Positions 14,060 to 23,148 of a stretch of 64,000 nucleotides of DNA are shown here, one piece after another. This DNA comes from Enoplolaimus lenunculus (Eukaryota; Nematoda; Enoplea; Enoplida; Thoracostomopsidae). Below the pieces are notes generated by a model. It was not told the origin of the DNA. It saw only the letters and a program-made list of their open reading frames with translations, and did not search any database. The stretch spans positions 1-64,000 of the forward strand of contig JASANG010002556.1 in assembly GCA_030248215.1 (NCBI GenBank), read 5' to 3'. The translations under genes were made by a program, and so were the position numbers. Each line of letters begins with the position of its first letter. Within the stretch, counting starts at the first letter, position 1.

Positions 14060-17000
14060 TATTATTGTTGTTGTTGTTATTATTATTATTATTATTGCTA
14101 TTATTGCTGTTATTATCATTGTTGTTATTGTTCTTATTATTGGCTGGGTTTCTGAAATCTTACTTAAGTTTTTACTTAAGTTATACTTAAGTGATTACTT
14201 AAGTCGCCGACTAAATTAAATACTTAAATTTTTGAGCAACACCAAATAAGTCAAAGGTCGGTCATTGTCATAACAAGAAAGTATTCTTGAGTCTACAAAT
14301 TCAATTAGACCAATGTTAGTATGCTTAAACGGTTAACTTGTAATATATCAAAAATTATTCAGCGACTTAAGTATTTACTTAACTTAGGTACGATTTTAAA
14401 AACAACAAAATGGTTAAGTAATTACTTAGTATGTACTTAAGTGCTAAGTCGTACTGAACTAGGGTTTTGGAAACCCAGCCATTAGTATTATTATTATTAT
14501 TCTTAATGTCGTTTAACGTAGTGGTGTTCTTTTATTGTTGATTCATCACTCAGGATTTTATTTTGAACGTTGATTTAAATCTAAAGTATTCCATTCACTT
14601 TAATTTCCCGATTCTGACAAATTAAGAAACATTTTTTAACGGCGTAGGTTTATTAAGTGACGGTAAAATTTATTTTCTGTATTTCCGGGTTAAAGATAAT
14701 AGTAAACGCGCAAGCTATCGTCTTTGCCGAAGACAACCCTACGCCTAGCCATGCTGCGACGAAACGTATAAATAGTCGATTATCTGTTGATCCTAATATT
14801 CAGGTGCGTTATTTGGTTTGCAATATTCTATTGGCTGAATCTTAGAAAGCTTAGTAAGTATTTAGATTCAAGTACTTAGATAAGTCTGTGCTTAACTAAA
14901 TACTTAAGTTCTTGAACTAAAGTTTGAGTTAGTGTCAGATGTCGAAAGCAGGGTGCAAACGGAATTACAATTTGCCGGAACTGGAATTTGAAAACATTAC
15001 CGGAATAGCTGGTGAAATAACCGTAGTTAGACATAGGTATTCACTTTATCAGCTGTATTTTAGATTTTCACAATCCACGGAAGCAAAATCTGCCTTCGAT
15101 GGTTTATTTGCGGCGATTGTTAAGGTTTGCATACTATACTAATCCACCGACCAAATTTTAATACCGGAATTGTTAATTCCGGTAAAAAAATTACCGTAAC
15201 CGGAAATTGAAAAATGCCGGAACCGGAATCCCGGTTGCACCCTGGAGGAAAGCTAAAGTTTTGTCTATATTTGATCAAGGTTAGTTCGTAGTAGCACATC
15301 AAATAGGGTCTGTGAGTTAAGTATTTACTTAACATTAATACGCTCTTAGAAACGGTAAACTCGTTAAGTAATATTGCTAGTACATACATAAGTATGAAGG
15401 AGTGCTTAAATAGGGTGTCAGAAACTCAGCTTAGTCTCGTATTTATCTGTTTACGTAAGCCTTAACTTGTTTTTCGTTGGAAATTGCAGATACTTACAAG
15501 GCAGTAAAGTGTGAAAATTGATTTTTAATTTAATTTTACTAGCCAGGGTCTGTAAAGTCTTGGCGTGGGTACAATGTTTGATGGTCAACGTTAACACATG
15601 GTACAATTATTGAGCTGCAGCTACAAAGCAGTGAGATAGATAACATTGAAATGTATGAAGTTAATCTGCAAGTTTTTAGAAATCTCTGTCGGATGACGCA
15701 ATTGATGATTGCGGTTTAACCGTGAGGCCTAATACAGAAGATGTATGCAATCCGCCATCTTTCTATCAACCCAATGCATCGCTTGATTGTCATAGCGATT
15801 TACTATTGCGATTAGCTTCTCTGCTGCAGAAAACAATTAGGATAATCGATGATTATACAAATATTGTAAGCGGCTGCAAATGGTTAACTTCTGTCATTTA
15901 ATTAGCTGATGTTTTATGAGCACGTGCAAAAACCTTCGTGTTAAGTTTGTTCGGAAGATTGGCAATAACTGTTCAAGAAAATCGCATAGCTTATTTTTTG
16001 TAATTGTTAAAACAATATGTCCCTTAAATCTTGATTCGGGTTTTATTAAGTAACCGTTGTTCCAATTATTGGTGCTTACCGTTCTAATTATTGGTGCATT
16101 GCCGAATTCTTTTAGCTTCACTTCGTTACTGCTCATTCTGATGTGTGTTGTTGGGCACTTATTTTGGCTGCTACGCTCGTTCATTTAAGTTTCGTGGAAG
16201 ATTCATCTAACAGGTAAGTACCACATTATGTATTCAACCTTTGTATTTGTTTTAGCCTGTTTCTATAAATTTTTGTTTCAGTCGAAGAAGCGTGAGTATA
16301 TAGTGGATTAGTTGAGTTTATAACCTCTGATGTTTCTCGGTTTGGAGGATCTATAGATAGCGCATTTTTTTTAATTGTGTAGCTCAGAATGTTTAAGTCT
16401 AAATGCTCTAAATAATAATGCGAACTGAACGTGGCATAAACAATTGTATATGTATTTTTAGGATTCAACCGATACTTCTGGATCACACTGTGTTAAAACA
16501 AGTCTACCATTTATTTTCAACAATGACCTCGCACAGTGATAACGCGTTTGCGATACAAAACATAATTAGTCACTTTTTAGAGTCAATTGCTGTAGTGCCA
16601 AATGTTTATTCACTTATTTGTACAAATTCTGGTAAGATAATGACATGTGTAATTTAGCTTATATAGGCAAGAGATTTTTTGAAATTGTGATTTATAAGAA
16701 AAGTGGAACTGTTGTACTGCTGTCAAGTCAGTCGTAACACGAATTGTCTGCGAGCCATATGACCAGCTAAGTACGCAGTTGGTATTTAAACTCGAATTTA
16801 AAATTTAACAAGTTTTCTTCTTAATTTATTCACATTCTTGTGTAAATTATGGTTGTGCTGGTAATACTAAGACTGAAGTTTATTGTTACAGATAACTGCC
16901 TGTTAAGCGCCGTGTTCAAATTTTATTGTAACTATATCACATTAGATCACAGAAAGTACAAAGAAGTTGCTGGGGTAAGAACTTCGGGCATAGTTTTTAT

Positions 17001-20000
17001 GCCTGTCATGTCATAGAAGTTGACGCCCATGTATAGAACAGGGCCGGAACAGATGGTATAAGCACATTCCTAAGCCTAAGCGTAAACCTGAACAAACACG
17101 TTAGTCTAAAGCTTAACTTGACACTATTACAGCCCTGCAGGAAAGCGTTCCGGTCCTGTTCTATACATGGGCCGAAGTTGGAATACCGGCAGGTTTACTA
17201 ATAATTTGTTATAATCCAATGTTTATGTAAAGCGCATCTAAAATAATTGTTTGTTTTTGTCAAACAGTTTGATAATGTCTATAAATTTTTCTATAATTTG
17301 ACTAAAACCTATCATTCAATTACTATTGCTTGCGGTATGTTTACTAAAAGTTAGGTGTACAGTCACGGACAGAATTAAGTGCAACCGTGGTCGCGACACA
17401 AACGCGGTTCGAATCGCGATCGCTGGCAACCGCAATTTACGTGGACGCAAAAAGCGCGACTGCGACCGCGGTTCAAACCGCGACTGCGACCGCAGTTCAA
17501 GCCGCGACGGCGACCGCGGTTCAAACCGCGACTGCGATCTCGGTTTGAACCGCGACTGCGAACGCAATTAAAATCGCGTCTACGATCACGTCTCAAACCG
17601 CGACTGCGACCGGGGTTCAAAAGTCTGAAACACTCAGACGCGGCTACAAAACCGCAACTGCAACCACAGTGGACGCAATCGCGGTTTCTGTGCACAATTA
17701 TGTCCGTGACTGTATGTTTAAGTTGCAGTCACTGGCAAAGCTAAGCGCGGAAGTCGGTGGTTTATAGTCGTGGCTGAGTTTTATAAGCTTGCACGCGTCT
17801 AGAGACGTGGTAGCACTCATGGTTCATAGCGCGGTTGAAACCCTGTTTACAAGCGACTGAAAATGTAATACTTGGCAACCGCGACTTTTGTTGCTTTTAT
17901 TTTCGCCGTAAACTGCGCGCCGTTGAAATTGCGTTCGCTGTTGATTGCGTTCAAGAGACGAGCAATCGCGATGAGAGCTTCCCTCAGGCCATCCATTTAC
18001 TACAATCCATAAGCGATGTGAACAGGTTTCGCGATTGCAATTAATTCTTTACATGACTAGTCATACTGTTTTTGATTGTGCTAGGTTAATGGCTCTTTGT
18101 AAAGCCGAATAGTTTTCGAACACTGATGCATCCTTTCCGTGTATACTGATGTTTGCTGTAATTTTTTAGATTTTAAATTTTACTTGTCGAACACTGTTTA
18201 CTTCCCAAGAAAGTTGTGGACAAGATAGATCACACTGCGGTGTTTCTTTCAATTGCATATGTGTTTGCAGTGTATGTTTCTTTTTTTCGCTCTTTATTGT
18301 AACTGTTTTTGTTGTAAATATTGACGTAAACTAGTTTGTCGATTTTTCATTCGGCACAGACCCTGTAGTTCCATTGATTGTCGAATTTTTTAATAGCCAG
18401 TGCAATTTATCCTGTTTGGATTGGCATAGGTACTTAAACATATCCAGTGTTTATAAGCATCTAATGGTGTTTGTACAACGAATAAAAAATTTCAGACGCG
18501 TCATATTGGCGAATTTTTCGGCAATGGTTTATATATTGTTTCAGTGCACCGATTTGATTGACGCAATTTTGGGGATTGGTGTTTACCTACTAAACGACAT
18601 CGTAGATTCTCAAACAGGGGTCCAGTCAAATAATACTGTAGCGGTAGACGTTGATTTCGTCGTGATTAACAAAGCTCTTGTGACGTTTGAGCGCCTGCTT
18701 ATGAGCAATCAAACCGAACCTTTTCGTTTGGTTCATCGCCAGGAGCTGAGCATAAGCAGAAATTTAAATCGACTATACATAGCTCTTAATTGTGCATGTA
18801 TGTTTTTTGTACAGTTTACTACAGTCACGGCCAGAATATAAGACCGCGCTTCTATAATTGCATCCGAATTTTGTTTGCTCATGACCGCTCGTGTCCGCAA
18901 ATTTAATATTAGGCAACAACTTATACCATGTGAGTCGCGGTTTGGAGCGTGATGCAACTTCCACAACGTAATGAGTGCACCAGGTGACTTTTTTCGGGGT
19001 GGGGGGGGTGTGCAGTACACTAAATCAAAAAAGAAACTAAAAAAATTTTGAAGCTTTTTGGCTTCAATGTGCTACGTAGAGAAACCAAAAAAGGTTCAGT
19101 GTGCCGCCCATTGAAGCCAAAAAGTTTTAGTGTGTAGCCCACTGAAGCCAAAAAATGCTTCCGTGTGCAGCATACTGAAGCTTTTTGGCTTTAGTATGCA
19201 GTGAACTGAAGCATTTTTGACATCAGAATGCTGCACACTGAAGCCAAAAACCTTGATTCTGCTGCGTACTGAATCTGAAAAAACTTCCGTGTGTTGCGTG
19301 CGTTCTGAAGGAGAAAAGCTTTAGGCTTCAGTATGCAGTGAACTGAAGCATTTTTGACATCAGAATTCTGCACACTGAAGCCATTAACCTTGATTCTGCT
19401 GCGCACTGAAACTGAAAAAACTTCTGTGTGTTGCGTGCGTTCTGAAGGAGAAAAGCTTTAGTGTGCTGAACACCGCAGCCTAAAAGCTACCTTGTCCAGC
19501 ATACCGACGCACAAAAGGTTAAGTGTGCTGAGCTCCCTGAAGTACAAAACTGTCGTAGTGTGCACGAAAATGTGTTGAGGTCAACGCGGTAGGAGCACAA
19601 TTTCTACTACAGCAGTGCGAAGGAGGGACGGGGGACATTTCCATCGAAACTTTTATAAACCTTAAAAAAAGTACGTGTACCTCTTTATAAAAAATTTTCC
19701 AATGTAAAATTCCAACCATTATCGTGTTCAAAGATTCAAAAAAATAGGTCATGCAAGATCGTTCCCTGTCGAATTTTTTTCAGAATACGCCAGTGCAGTC
19801 GAAAATGGGTTATCTGCAAGTAAAGGGCAGTGCGGCAATGGCGAGGGAGAACGCAGCTGTGGAATGGGACAATCTTCGAAATTTTTGTAAAATTTTCAAA
19901 AGGCAGGGGACCCTATAATAAAAATTTCTCTAATAACACTTATACAAAACATTGCTTTGCATTAAAAATAGTCATGATGGATAACGTTTTATGCAGCGAA

Positions 20001-22605
20001 ACAATCAGCTGCAATAACAGTCTAACTAATCATTATTTTGATAAATGTTAACGTCGAACGCTTGCCGAATATGAATTAAGTTTTTTTGCATTCAGTGTGC
20101 ATCAAACGAAAGTTTTTCGCTCTTCAGTGCGCTGCACACTGTCCCCTCCCACAAAAGTCATCTGGTGTACTAATGATTTTGTGGAAGCTGCATGATGGCG
20201 ACTGCATTCAATTCTGGCCGTGACAACACGAGGTGGGAAACTGTTATTGTTGGACCCCTAGTTTGAGTTAGTATGCAATATTACAGTTCTTTGCCTGCAA
20301 ATGTCGCACAGTGCTAAGTTGACTGATGGTGGGTCCTTGTGATCGTGATACGTTGCATAAAATATGTGCAACTATACGCTCGTTTAGGGCCTAGTATATA
20401 AATACTCAAAGATTTGGACTATGACTGTATATTAATACCTACAATATTATGTTAGAGTAATTTGTTCACAGATATTCACTAGTTTATATGATGCAAATCT
20501 TTATTTGCTATATAATACAAAGGTTTGTGTGACTATCTTTTGCTTGTTTTAGCTTCACTAGATGAGGAAAATAAATTGGTAACGCAAGAAAATGCTGCAG
20601 ATATGTGCTGTACGTTAGGTTTGCTGGTAGTCAGCAAGCATTGTTTATTTTCTTGTTTTAACTATATATTTTATTAATGTTAGTGCATCAGGGTGTGAAT
20701 TTATCGTCATAGCACAGTACACATTTGAGTAAATCTGCTGTTTTTTTTGATTGAATATATCTTTTGGCTTCAAGCTTACTGTTTCACGGTGTCTAGAATT
20801 AGGCATATTGTAGTAAGCCCTCTATTAGACCACGTGAATCGCAGTGCGAAATTTTGCATTGGCATTTTGTATTACAGTCCCTTTCCCTTCTCATTCGTTT
20901 CATTGCTCTACATTTATAATATCGCTTGGTTTCCCTTACACTATTAATGCTTATTTTTTCTAAAACAGACATGCTCCAAACTAAAATTTTATGCTGGAAT
21001 TAATTAAAAATATGCGCCGGACTGTTAGCTCGCTTGTCTTCGAAGTTTCGTTTACTGTGTTTAGATCACGACCGCGATTGCCTTAATACTATCAATGACA
21101 GTAGATTTTGCGTTGGTAGACTGACCCATGCCCTGTTTTAGCTGTTCTATGGTACATGTTTTTAGCTCGTACTATACAGCGTATATGTGGTATGCTTTCG
21201 ATGGATCTGACATTGACAATTTCTGGTCCACAAAAACAGGTTTCAAGCTGATCGGCTGAGCATATCAAGAATATTTTGGCTATATTACAGATATCTGCCT
21301 TATGCGCAGTTTTGCCTCAAGTCAATTTTTGTATTCTTGTTTTGTAGCTTTGTTCAATAATTTCTTCTTAAGAAACCTGCATATATAATTTTAGCTTTTA
21401 CTCCCAATGTGAACTTCGCGTTTATCAAAGGTTTTGACCTTTAAACTTTAATCTCTTGTTTGATTAAGTCCTAAGTCAGTATAAAGTCATGTATTAGCAA
21501 TCCAGTCATCGTTGCTGTTCAATTTTCCGTGTAATTTTCTAATTTCCCAAAATCCTAATTTCCCCGGTAGTATCCCAATTTCCCAAAATCCTAATTTCTC
21601 GTGTAATATCCCAATTTCCCAAACTTGCTGTATCACGAGTCATACGCCAGTTTTCCTTGTAAAATCCAGATATCGTGGAAAAAGTTTAGGTGTATACTTA
21701 GGTTCGGGCGTAGGCTTAACGGAACCGTAGACAGTCGGAATCTTGCCGCTTTGTAGCCAAATTGGCACATTTGATTCTCCCATACATGAGAAACTTGATC
21801 ACATTAAAACATTTTATAATTGCGTGTCCTGCTTTGGGTCCCTTAAAATTTGGGAGGGGGTTCAGGAGGGCAGTAGCCCCTCCCCCTGAGAACATAATTT
21901 AAAAAGGAGTCTATGTGGAGGATGGAATGTTTTATTTCGGGAAGTTGGTTTTATTGTGTTCTTAAAGGTGTTGTTCCCCTCCAAACCCCCCACACAATAG
22001 GCAATTTACGTATATATTGAAATTGTATTAAACCTTGTTATTGTGTATTAAAATTATAATACCACAAAGAGTGCATTCAGACCAGGAATGTTGCCGGGAT
22101 TTGGTTTCCGAAGGGTAACCTAATTTTTCAACGGGAAAACTCAACATATCTAAATTATATGAGCAACGAAAATAAAATTACGTAAACATGTGTTAAATTA
22201 GTACAAACGGACAATTTCACCCGACCCGTAAAGTGAGGGGTTCAAAAAATTTTATTTTCAAAAGCCCTAAATATGTAGAGCGAAAAACGCTGCGCCCAAA
22301 ATCCCAATTTCCCGGGTTATATCCCAATATCCCAAAATCCCAATTTCCCAAAATCTCTAGCGAAAAGGCTGCGCCCAAAATCGCAATTTTCCGGGTAGTA
22401 TACGAATTTCCCAAAATCCTAATTTCCCGGTAATAAATTTTCCGAAAAGCGGTCGAATTGATATGTTAAATATAGTTTTAAATGCATTCAAACAGGTTTG
22501 ACATTGAACTCACAAGAAACTGAACCAACTCTTTCTTTTCTAACAACAGATCTAGAATCTTCATTGGAAGCCATATGTGATTCTAAAATATCAAGTAATA
22601 TATAA
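2497..22605 (+). CDS. ATRIP: ATRIP-like protein (ATR-interacting checkpoint factor), about 21 exons
   Basis: Likely nuclear partner of the ATR kinase that recruits it to RPA-coated single-stranded DNA. Exons, with phases that agree from the second one on: 2497-~2598, ~8578-8655, 8950-9153, 9346-9536, 9951-10117, 11926-12076, 12127-12238, 12405-12527, 12800-12963, 13705-13882, 14696-14803, 15680-15865, 16116-16213, 16462-16631, 16892-16974, 17268-17334, 18360-18797, 20553-20618, 21142-21239, 21291-21330, 22496-22605 (stop TAA 22603-22605). The product is about 980 aa (human ATRIP 791). The N-terminus has an acidic-hydrophobic motif (DDEFDEMF), like the RPA70N-binding motif of ATRIP. Residues ~60-150 form a charged coiled coil (LQDELKFE...KLEKQKIQLKLK). 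The rest is helical, and the C-terminus (LESSLEAIC) resembles the ATRIP tail. Donor of exon 1 and acceptor of exon 2 are uncertain; a small exon may be missing in the transposon-filled 6-kb first intron. The family call rests on remembered resemblance; the gene model itself is more secure. Confidence 0.6.
2724..2800. repeat. hAT-MITE end fragment
   Basis: Begins CAGGGTGCGACCGGTTATCC, the terminal motif of the CAGGGTGC-ACCGG family seen at 14949, 39276 and 42.6 kb. The matching opposite end was not found, so this is a fragment in intron 1 of the ATRIP-like gene. Confidence 0.3.
3419..6695 (-). mobile_element. Jockey-superfamily LINE, 5'-truncated, nested in hAT copy A
   Basis: Inserted in minus orientation and bounded by an 11-bp direct repeat CTAATTTACCC at 3408-3418 and 6696-6706. 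Its 3' end at 3419 finishes in a short CAACAACAACA-type tail rather than poly-A. It starts just before the endonuclease domain, so ORF1 and any 5' UTR are absent. Together with the flanking element this is a clean nested insertion: hAT first, LINE later. Confidence 0.85.
3436..6663 (-). pseudogene. LINE ORF2 remnant: APE endonuclease, reverse transcriptase, CCHC
   Basis: Reading on the minus strand: an AP-endonuclease domain (6663-6199, with NCNGL, QETKL and GDVNAQ motifs; the SDH motif near 6050), a linker (6050-5427), a reverse transcriptase open for 455 codons (5368-4001) with GVPQGGVLSP and the catalytic YADD at 4529-4540, then a C-terminal segment (3828-3436) with a C-x2-C...H-x4-C knuckle and the family ending HLFRCPGRPTTLT...LWNRPVEVA. 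These parts lie in at least four different frames, so the element cannot make a full ORF2 protein. The C-terminus resembles the Jockey/R1 group; the exact clade is not certain. Confidence 0.8.
7961..8399. repeat. possible hAT MITE adjoining copy A
   Basis: Left end CAGAGTACGACCGGATA and inverted right end TTAGGGTTCGGCCGGATGA match the CAGGGTNCGACCGGATA terminal family. The interior has repeated CCGGATAT-type motifs. Its first bases overlap the target duplication of hAT copy A, which would mean copy A inserted into the tip of this MITE. The ends are diverged. Confidence 0.35.
10540..10880. repeat. two units of a ~155-bp dispersed subrepeat
   Basis: Two diverged head-to-tail units, each running from a TTTATAAACAATT/TTTATGAACAATT start through ATTCCTCGCACCCAAAAA, CCGTAATAAT and AAATAATTTAAAAAGT. 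The same arrangement occurs at 42180-42530 and, mirrored, at 58236-58570. The family of the parent element is not known to me. Confidence 0.5.
10903..11316. repeat. possible hAT-like MITE, diverged
   Basis: Starts CAGGGTCCGACATGAATT; the right end, read inverted, is CAGGTTCCAGCAGGAACT. The interior carries CTTGTTC/TTCCTG repeats also seen at 8405-8490. No matching target duplication was found, so the ends are tentative. Confidence 0.3.
14010..14140. repeat. TTA/TTG microsatellite
   Basis: Long run of ATT/TTG trinucleotides in an ATRIP-like intron. The open frame across it (poly-Ile/Leu) is a repeat artefact. Confidence 0.9.
14142..14480. mobile_element. MITE with GGCTGGGTTTC ends (Harbinger-like?)
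   Basis: Perfect terminal inverted repeat GGCTGGGTTTC / GAAACCCAGCC allowing for one spacer base, with ACTTAAGT-rich subterminal repeats. It lies inside the TTA microsatellite, which resumes at 14481 (ATTAGTATTATT), so a 3-bp TTA/ATT target duplication is plausible but cannot be proved in such a repeat. PIF/Harbinger is a guess from the ends and the 3-bp target. Confidence 0.6.
14830..15432. repeat. second, diverged copy of the 14142 MITE, split by another MITE
   Basis: Sequence at 14830-14940 (TTGGCTGAATCTTAGAAAG, AAGTACTTAG) and 15253-15432 (TTAAGTATTTACTTAAC, TGTCAGAAACTCAGC) resembles the two halves of the 14142-14480 element. The gap between the halves is exactly the hAT MITE at 14949-15244. 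Confidence 0.5.
14949..15244. mobile_element. hAT MITE, CAGGGTGCAACCGG family
   Basis: Inverted ends CAGGGTGCAAACGGAA and TTCCGGTTGCACCCTG (296 bp), with direct flanks GTCGAAAG (14941-14948) and GAGGAAAG (15245-15252), 6 of 8 bases alike. The body has repeated CCGGAA motifs. Same family as 39276-39692 and 61058-61486. Confidence 0.7.
17024..17173. mobile_element. 150-bp MITE with GCCCATGTATAGAACAGG ends
   Basis: Long inverted ends (GCCCATGTATAGAACAGG / CCTGTTCTATACATGGGC) and 8-bp direct flanks GAAGTTGA (17016-17023) and GAAGTTGG (17174-17181), 7 of 8 alike. The core contains AAGCCTAAGC motifs. A relative sits in the palindrome spacer at 49992-50132. Confidence 0.7.
17360..17712. mobile_element. 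Tc1/mariner-type MITE carrying a 24-bp tandem repeat
   Basis: Ends CAGTCACGGACAGAATT and, at the right, TTATGTCCGTGACTG, each bordered by TA (17358-17359 and 17713-17714), as expected for Tc1/mariner. No transposase. It begins 25 bp after the splice donor at 17335. The interior is a GC-rich, CpG-rich tandem array (17456-17623), in sharp contrast to the AT-rich intron. Confidence 0.75.
17456..17623. repeat. 24-bp tandem repeat, 7 units
   Basis: Seven consecutive 24-bp units of the pattern GCGACTGCGACCGCGGTTCA + AACC, increasingly diverged toward the right. Because 24 is a multiple of three, several frames stay open on both strands and give Arg-rich pseudo-ORFs. Confidence 0.9.
18822..20227. 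mobile_element. Tc1/mariner-like non-autonomous element, 1.4 kb
   Basis: Left end CAGTCACGGCCAGAATA preceded by TA; the right end reads ATTCTGGCCGTGAC, with the last bases eroded. The end motif matches the 17360 element except for one base in the core. The interior is built of CACTGAAGCC/AAAAGCTT subrepeats, including a 137-bp tandem duplication. No transposase frame is visible. It lies in the ATRIP-like intron 18798-20552. Confidence 0.6.
19195..19468. repeat. 137-bp tandem duplication
   Basis: Two head-to-tail copies starting at TATGCAGTGAACTGAAGC (19195 and 19332) and ending near GGAGAAAAGCTTTAG, differing at only a few bases. Confidence 0.8.
21519..21635. repeat. CCCAATTTCCCAAAATCC simple repeat
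   Basis: Degenerate array of TTTCCC/AAAATCC blocks in the last ATRIP-like intron. The same motif array recurs at 22297-22440. Confidence 0.7.
22297..22440. repeat. CCCAATTTCCCAAAATCC simple repeat, second array
   Basis: Same motif as at 21519-21635, just upstream of the terminal ATRIP-like exon. The two arrays may be parts of one element covering 21.5-22.4 kb. Confidence 0.7.
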
Positions 22606-22630
22606 TTTACAGTAAACAGTATATATGTAA

Positions 22631-22644
22631 AATAAATTAATAAA
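22631..22644 (+). promoter_or_regulatory. poly(A) signals downstream of the ATRIP-like gene
   Basis: Two overlapping-range AATAAA hexamers (22631, 22639) follow the stop codon by about 26 bp. In such AT-rich DNA they could be chance. Confidence 0.35.
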
Positions 22645-23148
22645 TATACAACATAAAACTATTTAAATAAATTAAAAATGTTGTTTATTTGGTTTTAACC
22701 CATTGTAAAATTTTTTAAAAATAAATCTATTTCATATGTACATAAACCAGATGGATGTACTGTACGCAATTGGGTTTGGGTAATGTTTAGCACCACCACC
22801 GCCATACCTTGCTCTTATAATTCACTTATTTGTGAATTATTTTGGTGACGGTTTATTCACGTGAGCTTGAGGCATTACCCGTCATGGCGGTAATTAAATT
22901 TTAAATTAATCTTAAATAATTAATAAAAGTAACTTATTAAAGATATTAACTTCAATTAATATTAAAATCAAATTACATTTACAAATTTAAATATAATATA
23001 AAGAAATTAATATTAAAGTTATTTAATAATTAAAATTTAGATTAATAATAAATAATTAATAAAAGTAACTTATTTAAGATATTAACTTAAGTAATTTTAA
23101 AATATAATGACATTTATTAATTTAATAAAATTGCATTCAGATTAAATA

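Noticed and set aside
13990-14190. Poly-Ile/Leu frame resembling membrane segments
   Set aside because: Translation of a TTA/TTG microsatellite.
16282-16291. 10-bp microexon in the ATRIP-like gene
   Set aside because: Splice-like AG/GT borders are present, but joining 16213 directly to 16462 keeps the phase, whereas using the microexon does not.
17316-17744. Overlapping Arg/Pro-rich open frames on both strands
   Set aside because: They are produced by the 24-bp tandem repeat inside a MITE; there is no protein family and the region is intronic.
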